A stretch of 64,000 nucleotides of DNA from Solimonas_A sp052035235 (GCA_052035235.1 JBPOHT010000004.1:62001-126000), one strand, 5' to 3'; shown: positions 25,342-34,332, counted from the stretch's first letter. Translations and numbers: made by a program. The notes: generated by a model not told the origin, from the sequence alone.

Positions 25342-25856
25342 TGAGTGCCGCACTGTCTTCAGCCGAAATTCAGCAGCGGGCGTCCAAAATCCGCTGCGTG
25401 TTCCTCGATATCGACGGCGTCCTCACTGACGGCAAGCTCTACATCGGCCCCAACAGTGAGGAAACCAAGACCAATTACGTGCGCGACGGCTACGGCATCA
25501 AGCTGGCGTTGAAACTCGGCCTGCAGGTCGCCGTGATCAGTGGCCGTCCGTCCGAGTCCATGCGCCGTCGCCTGGAGTGGCTGGGGGTGAAGCACATTGC
25601 CCTGGACACCGAGGACAAGGAGCCGGCCTACCTGCGCATGTGCGCGGAGATGGGCCTGAGCGACGAGCAGTGCGCCCACGTGGGCGACGATGTGCCCGAC
25701 GTGCCGCTGCTCAAGCGCGTGGGCCTGGCCTGCACGGTGGCGGACGCCCATCCCAAGGCATTGGCCGCGGCCCACTGGACCAGCCGCTACATCGGCGGCC
25801 ATGGCGCGGTGCGCGAGGCGATCGACCTCGTGCTGGAAGCGCAGGGTCTGGCCTGA
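25341..25856 (+). CDS. kdsC: 3-deoxy-manno-octulosonate-8-phosphatase
   Basis: 171 aa from the ATG at 25341. HAD superfamily, short C0-type: the catalytic motif CVFLDIDGVLTDGKLY carries the two Asp residues, followed by AVISGRPS and the acidic metal motif HVGDDVPDVPLL. It removes phosphate from KDO-8-phosphate, the step after KdsA. It is fused by TGATG to both kdsD before and lptC after. Confidence 0.97.
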   Translation: MSAALSSAEIQQRASKIRCVFLDIDGVLTDGKLYIGPNSEETKTNYVRDGYGIKLALKLGLQVAVISGRPSESMRRRLEWLGVKHIALDTEDKEPAYLRMCAEMGLSDEQCAHVGDDVPDVPLLKRVGLACTVADAHPKALAAAHWTSRYIGGHGAVREAIDLVLEAQGLA

Positions 25857-26419
25857 TGAAGCGCGGCTCCCTGTTCCTGGTCGTGGCGGCAGTCCTGGCG
25901 GGCCTGGCCGCGCTGACCCTGCTGCGCGGCTTCCAGCCGGAGGGGCCGCAGGTGGCGGCCGACGGCAGCAGCCCGCCGCGCTACCAGCTGGAAGGCGTGG
26001 AGTGGACGCGACTGGACGCGCAGGGCAAGCCGCTGATCCATGCTACGGCGGCCACGGCGCGGTATTACGATGACCGGTCCGCGCAGTTCGAGACGCTGCA
26101 GGTGCGGCGCCTGGGCGAGAGCGGACCCTGGAACCTGCAGTCGCCCAGCGGCAGCATGCCGGCGGGCGAACAGCGTATCCGCCTGGACAAGCCGGTGGAG
26201 ATGACCGGCAAGATGAAGAGCGGCGAGACCGTGCGCGTGGACACCGACTCCCTGTGGGTGGACCTGGAGCACAAGGAGATCGCCACGGAAGATCGCGTAC
26301 GCCTCACCGGCACCAACCGCGCTGCTCGCGCCCGCGGTATGCGGGCTGACTGGAGCGGTACCCAGGTGAAGCTGCTCAACGAAGTCGAGGTGGAGTATGT
26401 CCCGCAACCGCGCGGCTGA
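25856..26419 (+). CDS. lptC: LPS export protein LptC
   Basis: 187 aa. A single N-terminal membrane anchor (LFLVVAAVLAGLAALTLL) precedes a periplasmic beta-jellyroll of the LptC/YrbK family (WTRLDAQGKPLIHATAATARYYDD, RIRLDKPVEMTGKMKSGETVRVDTDSL, MRADWSGTQVKLLNEVEVEY). It bridges LptBFG in the inner membrane to LptA. The end overlaps the lptA start by 23 nt. Confidence 0.95.
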   Translation: MKRGSLFLVVAAVLAGLAALTLLRGFQPEGPQVAADGSSPPRYQLEGVEWTRLDAQGKPLIHATAATARYYDDRSAQFETLQVRRLGESGPWNLQSPSGSMPAGEQRIRLDKPVEMTGKMKSGETVRVDTDSLWVDLEHKEIATEDRVRLTGTNRAARARGMRADWSGTQVKLLNEVEVEYVPQPRG

Positions 26420-27002
26420 GGCGGCCTTGCTGCTGGTGTTGGGTCTGGCCACGGGCCTGGCCGCTGCGCAGCAGAAGCGTGAGAACAACGTGGATGCGCT
26501 GCGCCCCAATGGCCCGGTTACGGTGACGGCCGACCGCGCGGAGTGGGAGCAGAACGGCGCCATGGTCTATACCGGCAACGTGCTGATGAGCTCCGATACG
26601 CTCACGCTCCGCGGCGATCGCCTGGAGCTGCGCCAGCTGGAAGGCGGGCAGTTCACGGCCAGCGTCACCGGCAAGCCGGCGCACCTGGCACACCCGGGCC
26701 TGAAGGAAAAGAACGGCGAGTCCGGCCCACCGGTCAGCGCCGAGGCGCGCACGCTCAACTACGACAGCCGTACCAGCATGGTCGACATCCTCGGCAACGC
26801 GCACCTGACCCGTGGCAAGGACCAGATCGACGGCGACAACATCGGCTACGACGCCGCGGCGCGGCGCATCCGGGCCGCAGGTGGCGAGGGCGGCCAGGTG
26901 AAGATCGTGATCCAGCCCCCACCCAAGGCCAGCACCGGCGGCAGCCGTGCCGCCCCCAAAGCGCCACCGCCGCCGGCGATGGACCAAGGAGCCCAGCCGT
27001 GA
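26397..27002 (+). CDS. lptA: LPS transport periplasmic bridge protein LptA
   Basis: 201 aa. A signal peptide (LLLVLGLATGLAAA) precedes an OstA-type beta-jellyroll: PVTVTADRAEWEQNGAMVYTGNVLMSSDTLTLRGDRLEL is the typical repeating strand pattern. It polymerises as the periplasmic LPS bridge from LptC to LptD. The C-terminal 25 residues are a Pro/Ala-rich tail. The stop overlaps the lptB GTG start (GTGA). Confidence 0.96.
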   Translation: MSRNRAAEAALLLVLGLATGLAAAQQKRENNVDALRPNGPVTVTADRAEWEQNGAMVYTGNVLMSSDTLTLRGDRLELRQLEGGQFTASVTGKPAHLAHPGLKEKNGESGPPVSAEARTLNYDSRTSMVDILGNAHLTRGKDQIDGDNIGYDAAARRIRAAGGEGGQVKIVIQPPPKASTGGSRAAPKAPPPPAMDQGAQP

Positions 27003-27733
27003 GTGCCGCGTCCGTGCTGAGTGCGCACAACCTGGTCAAGCGCTACAAGAAGCGCACGGTGGTGCGCGACGTGTCGGTCAACGTGCGGGCCGGCGAGATC
27101 GTCGGACTGCTGGGCCCCAATGGCGCCGGCAAGACCACCTCGTTCTACATGATCGTGGGCCTGGTCGCGGCCGACGGCGGTCGCATCGAGCTGGATGGGG
27201 AGGACCTCACCCGCTCGCCGATGCATACCCGCGCGCGCCGCGGCATCGGTTACCTGCCGCAGGAGGCCAGCGTGTTCCGCAAGCTGACCGTGGCGGAGAA
27301 CATCCTGGCGATCCTGGAAACCCGCGACGACCTGGACAAGGCCAGCCGCCAGCAGGAGCTGGAACGCCTGCTCGGCGAGCTGCACATCGCCCACATCCGC
27401 GACGGCGAGGGTCAGTCGCTGTCCGGCGGCGAGCGCCGCCGTGTCGAGATCGCCCGCGCGCTGGCCGCCAACCCGCGCTTCATCCTGCTGGACGAGCCTT
27501 TTGCCGGCGTGGACCCGATCGCGGTAGGGGATATCCAGAACATCGTGCATCACCTCAAGCAGCGCGGTATCGGCGTGCTGATCACCGACCACAACGTGCG
27601 CGAGACGCTGTCGTTGTGCGAGCGGGCGTACATCCTGGCCGAAGGTGCCGTGATCGCCGAGGGTGCCCCGGCCACGCTGCTGGCGAACGAGACCGTGCGC
27701 CGCGTGTACCTGGGTGAGCAGTTCAAGCTGTAA
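26999..27733 (+). CDS. lptB: LPS export ABC transporter ATPase LptB
   Basis: 244 aa from a GTG at 26999 overlapping the lptA stop. Walker A GPNGAGKTTSFYMIVG, the Q-loop YLPQEASVF, signature SLSGGERRRVEIARAL, Walker B FILLDEPFAGVDPIA and the switch-His ITDHNVRETL are complete and match the LptB subgroup. It powers extraction of LPS from the inner membrane with LptF/LptG (elsewhere). Confidence 0.97.
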   Translation: MSAASVLSAHNLVKRYKKRTVVRDVSVNVRAGEIVGLLGPNGAGKTTSFYMIVGLVAADGGRIELDGEDLTRSPMHTRARRGIGYLPQEASVFRKLTVAENILAILETRDDLDKASRQQELERLLGELHIAHIRDGEGQSLSGGERRRVEIARALAANPRFILLDEPFAGVDPIAVGDIQNIVHHLKQRGIGVLITDHNVRETLSLCERAYILAEGAVIAEGAPATLLANETVRRVYLGEQFKL

Positions 27734-27928
27734 GCTTCAGGGCGGCCCCGGAATCGCCCGGGGCCGGGCGGTTTACCGCCTGCGGGCCGCGGCAGCGGCA
27801 AATAGCCGCCCGTCGGGGCTCCTTCGAAGCCCTTCATTCCAAGGATGGAATGCATTAAAAGTGAAGCAACTTTCGTACCGTTTCAGGCGTAGAATGCGAC
27901 ACATGATTCACGCCGCAGCTTTCTCCGC
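27734..27928 (+). other. lptB-rpoN intergenic gap
   Basis: 195 nt with no coding sequence. It holds several GC-rich inverted segments (GCCCGGGGCCGGGC, GGCGGTTTACCGCC) and then an AT-richer part (TGCATTAAAAGTGAAGC, GTAGAATGC) that could carry an rpoN promoter. No element is strong enough to name. Confidence 0.4.
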
Positions 27929-29407
27929 ATGAAGACCTCCCTGGGCCTAAGGCTGGGGCAGTCCCTGACCATGACGCCAGCGCTGCAGCAGGCGATCAAG
28001 CTGCTGCAGCTTTCCAGCCTCGACCTCCAGCAGGAAATCCAGCAAGTGCTGGAGTCCAACGTCATGCTCGAGCTCGACGGCGAAGGGCCCACGGAGCTGG
28101 AACCCGGCTCGGAGTCGGCCGAGGCCCAGGACGCGGCCGCAGCCTCCTCCACGGTGGAAGTGGCCGCGGTTGAGGTCAGCAGCGACGTCGAGATCCCGCA
28201 GGAAATGCCCGTGGATGCCGACTGGGGCGATGTCTACGACAGCGCCGGCACCGGCAGCGCCACCAGCAAGAACGGTGATGACGACGATCTGCAGGATTAC
28301 CTGCAAGCCAACCTGCACGGCCAGACCAGCCTGCGTGACCACCTGAACTGGCAGGCAGGGCTGGCGCCCTTCACTCCCACCGAAACCGAGATCGCGGCGC
28401 ACCTGATCGACGCCATCAACGACGACGGTTACCTGGAGAACTGGGAGGACATCGCCCAGCGTCTGCAGGAGGCCCTGGACGTCAGCTACGACCAGGTCGA
28501 CACGGTCCTCAAGACCGTGCAGGAATTCGACCCCAACGGCGTGGCGGCCCGCGACCTGGCGGAGTGCCTGCGCCTGCAGTTGCTGCAGTTCCCGGCGCGC
28601 GAGCCGGGTATCCAGGCCGCCCTGACCCTGGTGGACCACCATATCGGCCTGCTGGCCCGCAAGGACATGGCGCTGATCGCCAAGGGCAGCGGCCTGCCGC
28701 AGCCCCAGGTGGAGCTGGCCCTGGCGCTGATCCAGTCGCTGCAGCCGCACCCGGGGCGCCCGTTCCAGGCGCACGAGTCGGATTACGTGGCGCCGGACGT
28801 GTTCGTGACCAAGAAGGAAGGGCGCTGGCGGGTGTCGCTCAACCCCGAGCATGCCCCCCGCCTGCGCATCAATGGCTTCTACCAATCCATGATTCGCCGC
28901 GCGGACAGTTCCCGCGACCAGCTGACCCTGAAGTCGCATTTGCAGGAAGCCCGCTATTTCATCAATAGCTTGGAAGCGCGCAACGAGACACTTTTGCGCG
29001 TTGCACAATGCATAGTTGAAGAACAGCGCGCTTTTCTGGAATATGGGGAGGAAGCGATGCGGCCCCTCGTCCTGAGGGACATCGCCGAACAGCTCGGAAT
29101 CCATGAATCGACGGTTTCACGCGCAACCGCGAACAAGTACATGCTCACGCCACGTGGGCTATACGAGCTCAAGTTCTTCTTTTCCAGCCATGTGCAGACC
29201 ACCCAGGGTGGTGTCTGCTCCGCAACCGCGATCCAGGCCATGATCAAGCGACTGATCACCGCCGAGGATCCGGCACGCCCGCTGTCCGACTCCACGCTGT
29301 CGGAAATGCTTCTGAAGGAAGGCATACAAGTTGCACGCAGAACCGTAGCGAAGTATCGCGAGGGTCTCGGCATTCCGCCCTCGCATGAGCGTAAACCTCC
29401 GTCCTGA
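27929..29407 (+). CDS. rpoN: RNA polymerase sigma-54 factor
   Basis: 492 aa, full length. Region I is Gln/Leu-rich (LGQSLTMTPALQQAIKLLQLSSLDLQQEIQ), followed by an acidic region II, the core-binding domain (about 150-350) and a C-terminal HTH. The RpoN box is present as ARRTVAKYREGLGIPPSHERK, containing ARRTVAKYRE. It directs transcription at -24/-12 promoters with enhancer-binding ATPases. It lies between LPS transport and the regulatory PTS, the conserved gammaproteobacterial place. Confidence 0.98.
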   Translation: MKTSLGLRLGQSLTMTPALQQAIKLLQLSSLDLQQEIQQVLESNVMLELDGEGPTELEPGSESAEAQDAAAASSTVEVAAVEVSSDVEIPQEMPVDADWGDVYDSAGTGSATSKNGDDDDLQDYLQANLHGQTSLRDHLNWQAGLAPFTPTETEIAAHLIDAINDDGYLENWEDIAQRLQEALDVSYDQVDTVLKTVQEFDPNGVAARDLAECLRLQLLQFPAREPGIQAALTLVDHHIGLLARKDMALIAKGSGLPQPQVELALALIQSLQPHPGRPFQAHESDYVAPDVFVTKKEGRWRVSLNPEHAPRLRINGFYQSMIRRADSSRDQLTLKSHLQEARYFINSLEARNETLLRVAQCIVEEQRAFLEYGEEAMRPLVLRDIAEQLGIHESTVSRATANKYMLTPRGLYELKFFFSSHVQTTQGGVCSATAIQAMIKRLITAEDPARPLSDSTLSEMLLKEGIQVARRTVAKYREGLGIPPSHERKPPS

Positions 29408-29439
29408 TGGCAGGACGGTCAACCAGAGGAGCGTTTTAG

Positions 29440-29763
29440 ATGAACCTGAACATTTCTGGTCACCACGTCGATGTCACCCCGCCGCTGCGCGAGTATGTGC
29501 TGGCGAAGCTCAAGCGGGTGGAGCGCCACTTCGATCACCTGATCAGCGCGGATGTGATCCTCACGGTAGACAAGCTCCAGCAGAAGGCGGAAGCCACGGT
29601 CCACGCCAGCGGCGCCAATCTGCACGCCGAAGCCATCAATGGCGACATGTACGCCGCCATCGACCTGCTGATGGACAAGCTCGACCAGCAGACCCGCAAG
29701 CACAAGGAAAAGCTCCGCAACCACCACCACAAGGACGCCATCAAGCGCATGGACCTGCAGTAG
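29440..29763 (+). CDS. hpf: Ribosome hibernation promoting factor (short HPF/RaiA family)
   Basis: 107 aa. GAGGAG precedes the ATG. The S30AE fold shows MNLNISGHHVDVTPPLREYVLAKLKRVERHFDH at the start and a basic C-terminus (KHKEKLRNHHHKDAIKRM). It binds the ribosome decoding centre in stationary phase and helps form 100S dimers. The short length excludes the long HPF type with a dimerisation domain. Conserved position after rpoN. Confidence 0.95.
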   Translation: MNLNISGHHVDVTPPLREYVLAKLKRVERHFDHLISADVILTVDKLQQKAEATVHASGANLHAEAINGDMYAAIDLLMDKLDQQTRKHKEKLRNHHHKDAIKRMDLQ

Positions 29764-29829
29764 TCCATCCCTAGCCAGTCCTTCGTCCGGACGCATCAGC
29801 CCGCCTGAGAGGCCGATGCGGTAAAGTGA

Positions 29830-29868
29830 GGGCCGTCCCTATCCTTCGCGGGTAGGGACGGCCCTTTT
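29830..29868 (+). terminator. Terminator-like hairpin between hpf and ptsN
   Basis: GGGCCGTCCCTA and TAGGGACGGCCC form a perfect 12-bp stem with an 11-nt loop followed by TTTT. It lies 67 nt after hpf and only 22 nt before the ptsN ATG, leaving little room for a separate ptsN promoter, so partial read-through (attenuation) is possible. Confidence 0.8.
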
Positions 29869-29889
29869 GTTTGCATGCATAATCAGATC

Positions 29890-30348
29890 ATGAAACTCGC
29901 CGATATCCTCTCTGCTGACCGTATCAGCAGCGGACATACGTTCACCAGCAAGAAGAAGGCCCTGGAAGAGCTCAGCAAGCTCCTCGCCAAGGGCGCTCCG
30001 GACGTGGGCAGCGGCGATATCCTCAACAGCCTGTCGGCGCGCGAGAAGCTCGGCAGCACGGGCCTTGGGCACGGCGTCGCCATCCCGCATGGCCGCATGT
30101 CCGGCGTCAGCGAGAGCGTGGGCGCCTTCATGCGCCTCCAGCACCCGCTGGACTATGAAGCCCATGACGGCAACGGCGTGGACCTGGTGTTTGGCCTGCT
30201 GGTGCCGCAGAACGCCACCGAAGCGCACCTGAAGCACCTGGCCGCCATCGCCGAGATGTTCTCCGACGAGAACTTCTGCCGCGCCGCCCGTGAAGCGGCC
30301 GACGACCAGGCCCTGCACGCGCTGCTGGCCAACTTCAAGCCGGCGTAA
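29890..30348 (+). CDS. ptsN: Nitrogen-regulatory PTS EIIA protein
   Basis: 152 aa from the ATG at 29890; another in-frame ATG stands at 29875. A PTS EIIA type-2 domain with the phosphorylation-site His in GLGHGVAIPHGRM. EIIA-Ntr receives phosphate through the PTS chain and regulates potassium uptake, sigma-54 functions and envelope stress rather than moving sugar. Followed 12 nt on by an HPr kinase-like gene. Confidence 0.95.
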   Translation: MKLADILSADRISSGHTFTSKKKALEELSKLLAKGAPDVGSGDILNSLSAREKLGSTGLGHGVAIPHGRMSGVSESVGAFMRLQHPLDYEAHDGNGVDLVFGLLVPQNATEAHLKHLAAIAEMFSDENFCRAAREAADDQALHALLANFKPA

Positions 30349-30360
30349 GGGCAGGCGGTC

Positions 30361-30975
30361 TTGGCCGCCACCCGGAAGCATCCCCGCGAACCTCGCGATG
30401 CCGTCACCCTGCATGGCGTCTTCCTGGAAGTATTCGGCGAAGGCGTGCTGATCACCGGCCGCTCCGGCCTGGGCAAGAGCGAACTGGCGCTGGAGCTGCT
30501 GGCCCGCGGCCACCGCCTGGTCGCAGACGACGCGGTGGAGTTCGAGCGCCATGGCGATTCCCTGAAGGGGCACTGCCCGCCACTGCTGGAAGGCTTCCTG
30601 GAGGCGCGCAGCCTCGGCGTGCTCAACATCCGCCGCCTGTTCGGTCCGCGGGCACTGCGCAAGTCGGCCGTGCTGGACCTGGTGATCGAGCTGGATGCGC
30701 CGGTGGCGCCGCTCAGTGGCATGGAGCGCCTGTCGGGGCACCGCGGCAAGCGCGAAATCCTCGGAATCGCGGTGGCTGAAATCTCAATTCCCATCCGCCT
30801 CGGGCATAATCTGGCGGTGCTCGTCGAAGCCGCCTGCCGCGACCTCAAGCTGCGTCGCCAGGGCTACCGCGCCGACGAGGATTTCAGCCAACGCCAGCTC
30901 GACGCGATCCGCCGCGCCGGACGGCGGGGCCCCCGCAAGAGCCGTCCCGGAACCAAGGCAAAGCCACCCGAATGA
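30361..30975 (+). CDS. hprK: HPr kinase/phosphorylase, single-domain form
   Basis: 204 aa from a TTG at 30361. The ptsN stop codon is in the same frame 15 nt upstream, so it cannot be longer. It carries the kinase domain: THG-like VTLHGVFLEVFGEGVLI, P-loop GRSGLGKSELALEL, the DD pair in LVADDAVEF, and EARSLGVLNIRRLFG close to the HprK signature (usual EIRGLG). The N-terminal ~130 residues of classical HprK are absent, as in short alphaproteobacterial forms. It phosphorylates HPr on Ser46. The HPr gene at 32312 keeps that serine. Confidence 0.85.
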   Translation: MAATRKHPREPRDAVTLHGVFLEVFGEGVLITGRSGLGKSELALELLARGHRLVADDAVEFERHGDSLKGHCPPLLEGFLEARSLGVLNIRRLFGPRALRKSAVLDLVIELDAPVAPLSGMERLSGHRGKREILGIAVAEISIPIRLGHNLAVLVEAACRDLKLRRQGYRADEDFSQRQLDAIRRAGRRGPRKSRPGTKAKPPE

Positions 30976-31009
30976 AGCCCGCCCAGACCCGTCCGATGGA
31001 GATGCCGGC

Positions 31010-31903
31010 ATGAAGCTGGTGATCGTCAGCGGGCTCTCCGGAGCCGGCAAGACCGTGGCCCTCAAGCAGTACGAGGACCTGGGCTACTACTGTATCGACA
31101 ACCTGCCGCTGGCCCTGGTGGGGCCGATGGCGCGCCGTGCCATCCGCCAGCTGGACCAGCGCTTCGACCGCCTGGCCATCGGCATCGACGCCCGCGAGAG
31201 CCCCAAGGAAATCGAGAAGTTCCCGCGGTACCTGGAATACCTGCGCGAGCAGGGCGTGGAAACCCGCGTGCTGTTCCTGCGCGCCGACGACCAGACCCTG
31301 CTGAAGCGCTATTCCGAAACCCGCCGCCGCCACCCGCTGGCCAGCGAGCAGGTCTCGCTGCCGGAGGCCATCGCGCTAGAGCGCCGCCTGCTGGCGCCGG
31401 TCGCCAACGTGGCCGACGCCACCATCGAGACCACCGGCAAGAACCTGCACGAGCTGCGCGAGGAGATCCTGGCGCAGGTGCCGGGCGGTGGCGCCGGCAA
31501 GCTGTCGCTGCTGGTGATGTCCTTCGGCTACAAGAACGGCCTGCCGGATGCGGCGGACTACGTCTTCGACGTGCGCTGCCTGCCCAACCCGCACTGGGAG
31601 CCGACGCTGCGCAAGATGACCGGCCGCGACGCGGCCGTGGCAGCCTGGCTGGAGCGCTTCCCGCAGGTCAACCGCATGCAGGACGACATCCGCCAGTTTC
31701 TTGACCATTGGCTGCCGGAATACAAGCGCCAGGATCGCAGCTACGTCACCGTCGCCATCGGCTGCACCGGCGGACAGCACCGCAGCGTCTACCTGGTGGA
31801 GAAGCTGGGCGTCAATCTGCGTGAACGCTACGACAGCGTGACGGTCCGCCATCGCGAGGCCTGGGAAGCCACCGAGCGACGTTCCAGCAAGGCGGCGCCG
31901 TGA
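31010..31903 (+). CDS. rapZ: RNase adapter protein RapZ
   Basis: 297 aa from the ATG at 31010. An N-terminal P-loop (VSGLSGAGKTVALKQYEDLGYYCIDNLP) and a C-terminal domain with MSFGYKNGLP, FDVRCLPNPHW and IGCTGGQHRSVYL are the standard RapZ features. In enterobacteria RapZ senses glucosamine-6-phosphate and guides RNase E to GlmZ; whether such a small RNA exists here is unknown. The stop overlaps the EIIA-Man-like start (GTGA). Confidence 0.96.
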   Translation: MKLVIVSGLSGAGKTVALKQYEDLGYYCIDNLPLALVGPMARRAIRQLDQRFDRLAIGIDARESPKEIEKFPRYLEYLREQGVETRVLFLRADDQTLLKRYSETRRRHPLASEQVSLPEAIALERRLLAPVANVADATIETTGKNLHELREEILAQVPGGGAGKLSLLVMSFGYKNGLPDAADYVFDVRCLPNPHWEPTLRKMTGRDAAVAAWLERFPQVNRMQDDIRQFLDHWLPEYKRQDRSYVTVAIGCTGGQHRSVYLVEKLGVNLRERYDSVTVRHREAWEATERRSSKAAP

Positions 31904-32310
31904 GCGTAGGGGTGCTGCTGGTGACCCACGGCAAGCTGGGGCAGAACCTGCTCGAGACCATGCGCCACATGCTGGGCGAGCTGCCGTTGCGCCATGATGT
32001 GCTGGAAGTGCACCTGGTACAGAACCACGAGGGTCTGATCCTGCAGGGCCAGAAGATGGCCGACCGGCTGGACGATGGCGAAGGCGTGTTGATGCTGACC
32101 GATGCCTTCGGTTCCACGCCCAGCAACATCGCCAACAAGCTGGCTACGGAACGCAAGGCCTGCGTGGTGTCGGGTGTGAACCTGCCGATGCTGGTGCGCA
32201 TCTTCAACTATCCCAAGCTGGCGCTGGCCGAGATGGCCCAGTGCGCAGTGGACGGCGGACAGCGCGGCATCATCGCCTGTCCCCGCAAAGACCATACCGA
32301 AGGGGCCTGA
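31900..32310 (+). CDS. PTS EIIA component, mannose family
   Basis: 136 aa from a GTG overlapping the rapZ stop. EIIA-Man fold: VGVLLVTHGKLGQNLLETM carries the phosphorylated His, and LTDAFGSTPSNIANKL is the second typical segment. No EIIB, EIIC or EIID genes lie nearby, so it probably works as a regulatory phosphate acceptor, as in other proteobacterial PTS clusters of this layout. HPr follows after 1 nt. Confidence 0.92.
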   Translation: MSVGVLLVTHGKLGQNLLETMRHMLGELPLRHDVLEVHLVQNHEGLILQGQKMADRLDDGEGVLMLTDAFGSTPSNIANKLATERKACVVSGVNLPMLVRIFNYPKLALAEMAQCAVDGGQRGIIACPRKDHTEGA

Positions 32311-32311
32311 G

Positions 32312-32578
32312 GTGGAAAAGACCGTTGATATCGTCAACAAGCTCGGACTGCATGCCCGCGCCGCCGCCAAGCTGGTGACGCTGGCATCCAAGTTCGAGTC
32401 CGACGTGCGCGTGCGCAAGGACGGCCGTGAAGTCAGCGGCAAGTCGATCATGGGCGTGATGATGCTGGCCGCCGCCAAGGGCTCGCAGGTCACGCTGATC
32501 GCCGAGGGCGAGGACGCGTCGCAGGCCCTGGACGAGCTGGCGGCCCTGGTCGCCGACCGCTTCGGCGAAGAGGCGTAG
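32312..32578 (+). CDS. ptsH: Phosphocarrier protein HPr
   Basis: 88 aa from a GTG at 32312. The active-site His is in GLHARAAAKL and the regulatory serine in GKSIMGVMMLAAAKGS, so it can take phosphate from EI on His15 and from HprK on Ser46. Both partners are encoded in the same operon. The name npr would also be defensible because no sugar permease is associated. Confidence 0.95.
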   Translation: MEKTVDIVNKLGLHARAAAKLVTLASKFESDVRVRKDGREVSGKSIMGVMMLAAAKGSQVTLIAEGEDASQALDELAALVADRFGEEA

Positions 32579-32586
32579 GGTAGGGC

Positions 32587-34329
32587 ATGTCGCTCTGGCT
32601 CACCGGCATCGGTGTCTCGCGTGGCATCGCGATCGCGCGCGTGCAGAAGGTGCACGCCGGCGATCTCGATGCGCCCGAGTACAAGCTGGAGCCGGACGAG
32701 GTCGAGGCCGAGGTCAGGCGCTTCGGCGAGGCTCACGCCCGCGCCCGTGAGCAGTTGCGCGACGTGCGCAATCAGATCCCGCCGGGCACGCCGGGCGACA
32801 TTGCTGCGTTCATCGACACCCATCTGCTGATGATGGATGACCGCTCCATCACGGAGGCCACGGTCACCCATATCCGCGGCCATCGCATCAATGCCGAGGC
32901 CGCGCTGCGCAAGGCCCGCGACGCGCTGGTGGCGGTGTTCGAGCAGATGGATGATCCGTACCTGAAGACACGCAAGGACGACGTGGAGCACGTCGTGGCA
33001 CGCGTGCTGCGGGCACTGCTGAAGTCCGAGAAGGTGCTGCCCAAGGCCGAGGTCGGGGCCGAGCCGGTGATCATCGTCGCCGACGACATCACCCCCGCCG
33101 ACATCATCCTGCTGTCGCAGCAGAACGTGGCGGCCTTCGTCACCGAGTACGGTGGCCCGCTGTCGCATACCGCGATCCTGGCACGCAGCCTCGGCATCCC
33201 CGCCGTGGTGGGCCTGCGCGATGCGCGCCGCCTGCTGCGCGACGGCGAACTCATCGTGGTGGACGGCGAGCCGGGCCACGTGCTGGCCGACCCGGACGAG
33301 CAGGCGCTGGGCTTCTACCGCAACCGCCAGGCCGAGCAGGCGGAGTACCGCCGCAACCTGGTCAAGCTGCGCGGCAAGGCCGCGATCTCGCGTGACGGCG
33401 TCAAGATCCGCCTGCTGGCCAATATCGAGTTGCCGGAGGACGCCCGCGAGGCGGCCGCCAACGGGGCGGAGGGCGTTGGCCTCTACCGCACCGAGTTCCT
33501 GTACATGAACCGCAAGACGCTGCCGTCCGAGGACGAGCAGTACGAGGCCTACGCGCGCATCGTGGCGTCGGTGGACGGCCCGATCACGATCCGTACGCTG
33601 GACCTGGGCGCCGACAAGCAGGTGGACTCGGGCCGCCAGCTCGGCCCCACGCCGAACAACCCGGCCCTGGGCCTGCGCGCGATCCGCCTGTGCCTGAAGG
33701 AACCGGAACTGTTCCGCGTGCAGGTGCGCGCGCTGCTGCGTGCCTCTGCGCTGGGCCGCGTGCAGATCATGCTGCCGATGATCTCCAGCCTGCAGGAGTA
33801 CCGGCAGGCCATCGGCCTGATCGACCTGGCGCGTGCCGAACTGGAGCGCGAGGGTGCGAAGATGGCGCCCGAGGTGCCGGTGGGCGCCATGATCGAGGTG
33901 CCGGCCGCAGCTATCGCCGCGCCGATGCTGGCGCGCCACGCGCGCTTCTTCTCGATCGGCACCAACGACCTGATCCAGTACACCCTGGCGATCGACCGCG
34001 TGGACGACGAGGTGAACTACCTCTACGACCCGCTGCATCCGGCGGTGCTGCAGCTGATCCGCCATACCATCGAGTCCGGCGCCAAGGCCGGCATTCCGGT
34101 GGCCATGTGCGGCGAAATGGCCGGCGACGTGCGCTACACCCGCCTGCTGCTGGGCCTGGGCCTGACCGACTTCTCCATGCATCCGGCCTCGGTGCTGGAG
34201 GTGAAGCGCATCATCATGGACTCGGACATCGGCGCGTTGCGCCGCACGGCGCAGCGCCTGCTGGCCTCTACCGACCTGCACGAGATGCGCGACCTGATCG
34301 CGGCGCTCGATCACGGTACGGGAGGCTAG
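32587..34329 (+). CDS. ptsI: PTS enzyme I (phosphoenolpyruvate-protein phosphotransferase)
   Basis: 580 aa. It starts directly with the HPr-binding/phosphohistidine region (GIGVSRGIAIARV), so the N-terminal GAF domain of EI-Ntr (PtsP) is absent. The active His is in GGPLSHTAILARSLGIPAVVG. The PEP-binding TIM barrel has EGVGLYRTEFLYM, RTLDLGADKQ and SIGTNDLIQYTLAIDR. It phosphorylates HPr from PEP and feeds EIIA-Ntr and EIIA-Man here. The gene starts 8 nt after HPr. Confidence 0.96.
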   Translation: MSLWLTGIGVSRGIAIARVQKVHAGDLDAPEYKLEPDEVEAEVRRFGEAHARAREQLRDVRNQIPPGTPGDIAAFIDTHLLMMDDRSITEATVTHIRGHRINAEAALRKARDALVAVFEQMDDPYLKTRKDDVEHVVARVLRALLKSEKVLPKAEVGAEPVIIVADDITPADIILLSQQNVAAFVTEYGGPLSHTAILARSLGIPAVVGLRDARRLLRDGELIVVDGEPGHVLADPDEQALGFYRNRQAEQAEYRRNLVKLRGKAAISRDGVKIRLLANIELPEDAREAAANGAEGVGLYRTEFLYMNRKTLPSEDEQYEAYARIVASVDGPITIRTLDLGADKQVDSGRQLGPTPNNPALGLRAIRLCLKEPELFRVQVRALLRASALGRVQIMLPMISSLQEYRQAIGLIDLARAELEREGAKMAPEVPVGAMIEVPAAAIAAPMLARHARFFSIGTNDLIQYTLAIDRVDDEVNYLYDPLHPAVLQLIRHTIESGAKAGIPVAMCGEMAGDVRYTRLLLGLGLTDFSMHPASVLEVKRIIMDSDIGALRRTAQRLLASTDLHEMRDLIAALDHGTGG

Positions 34330-34332
34330 CCC

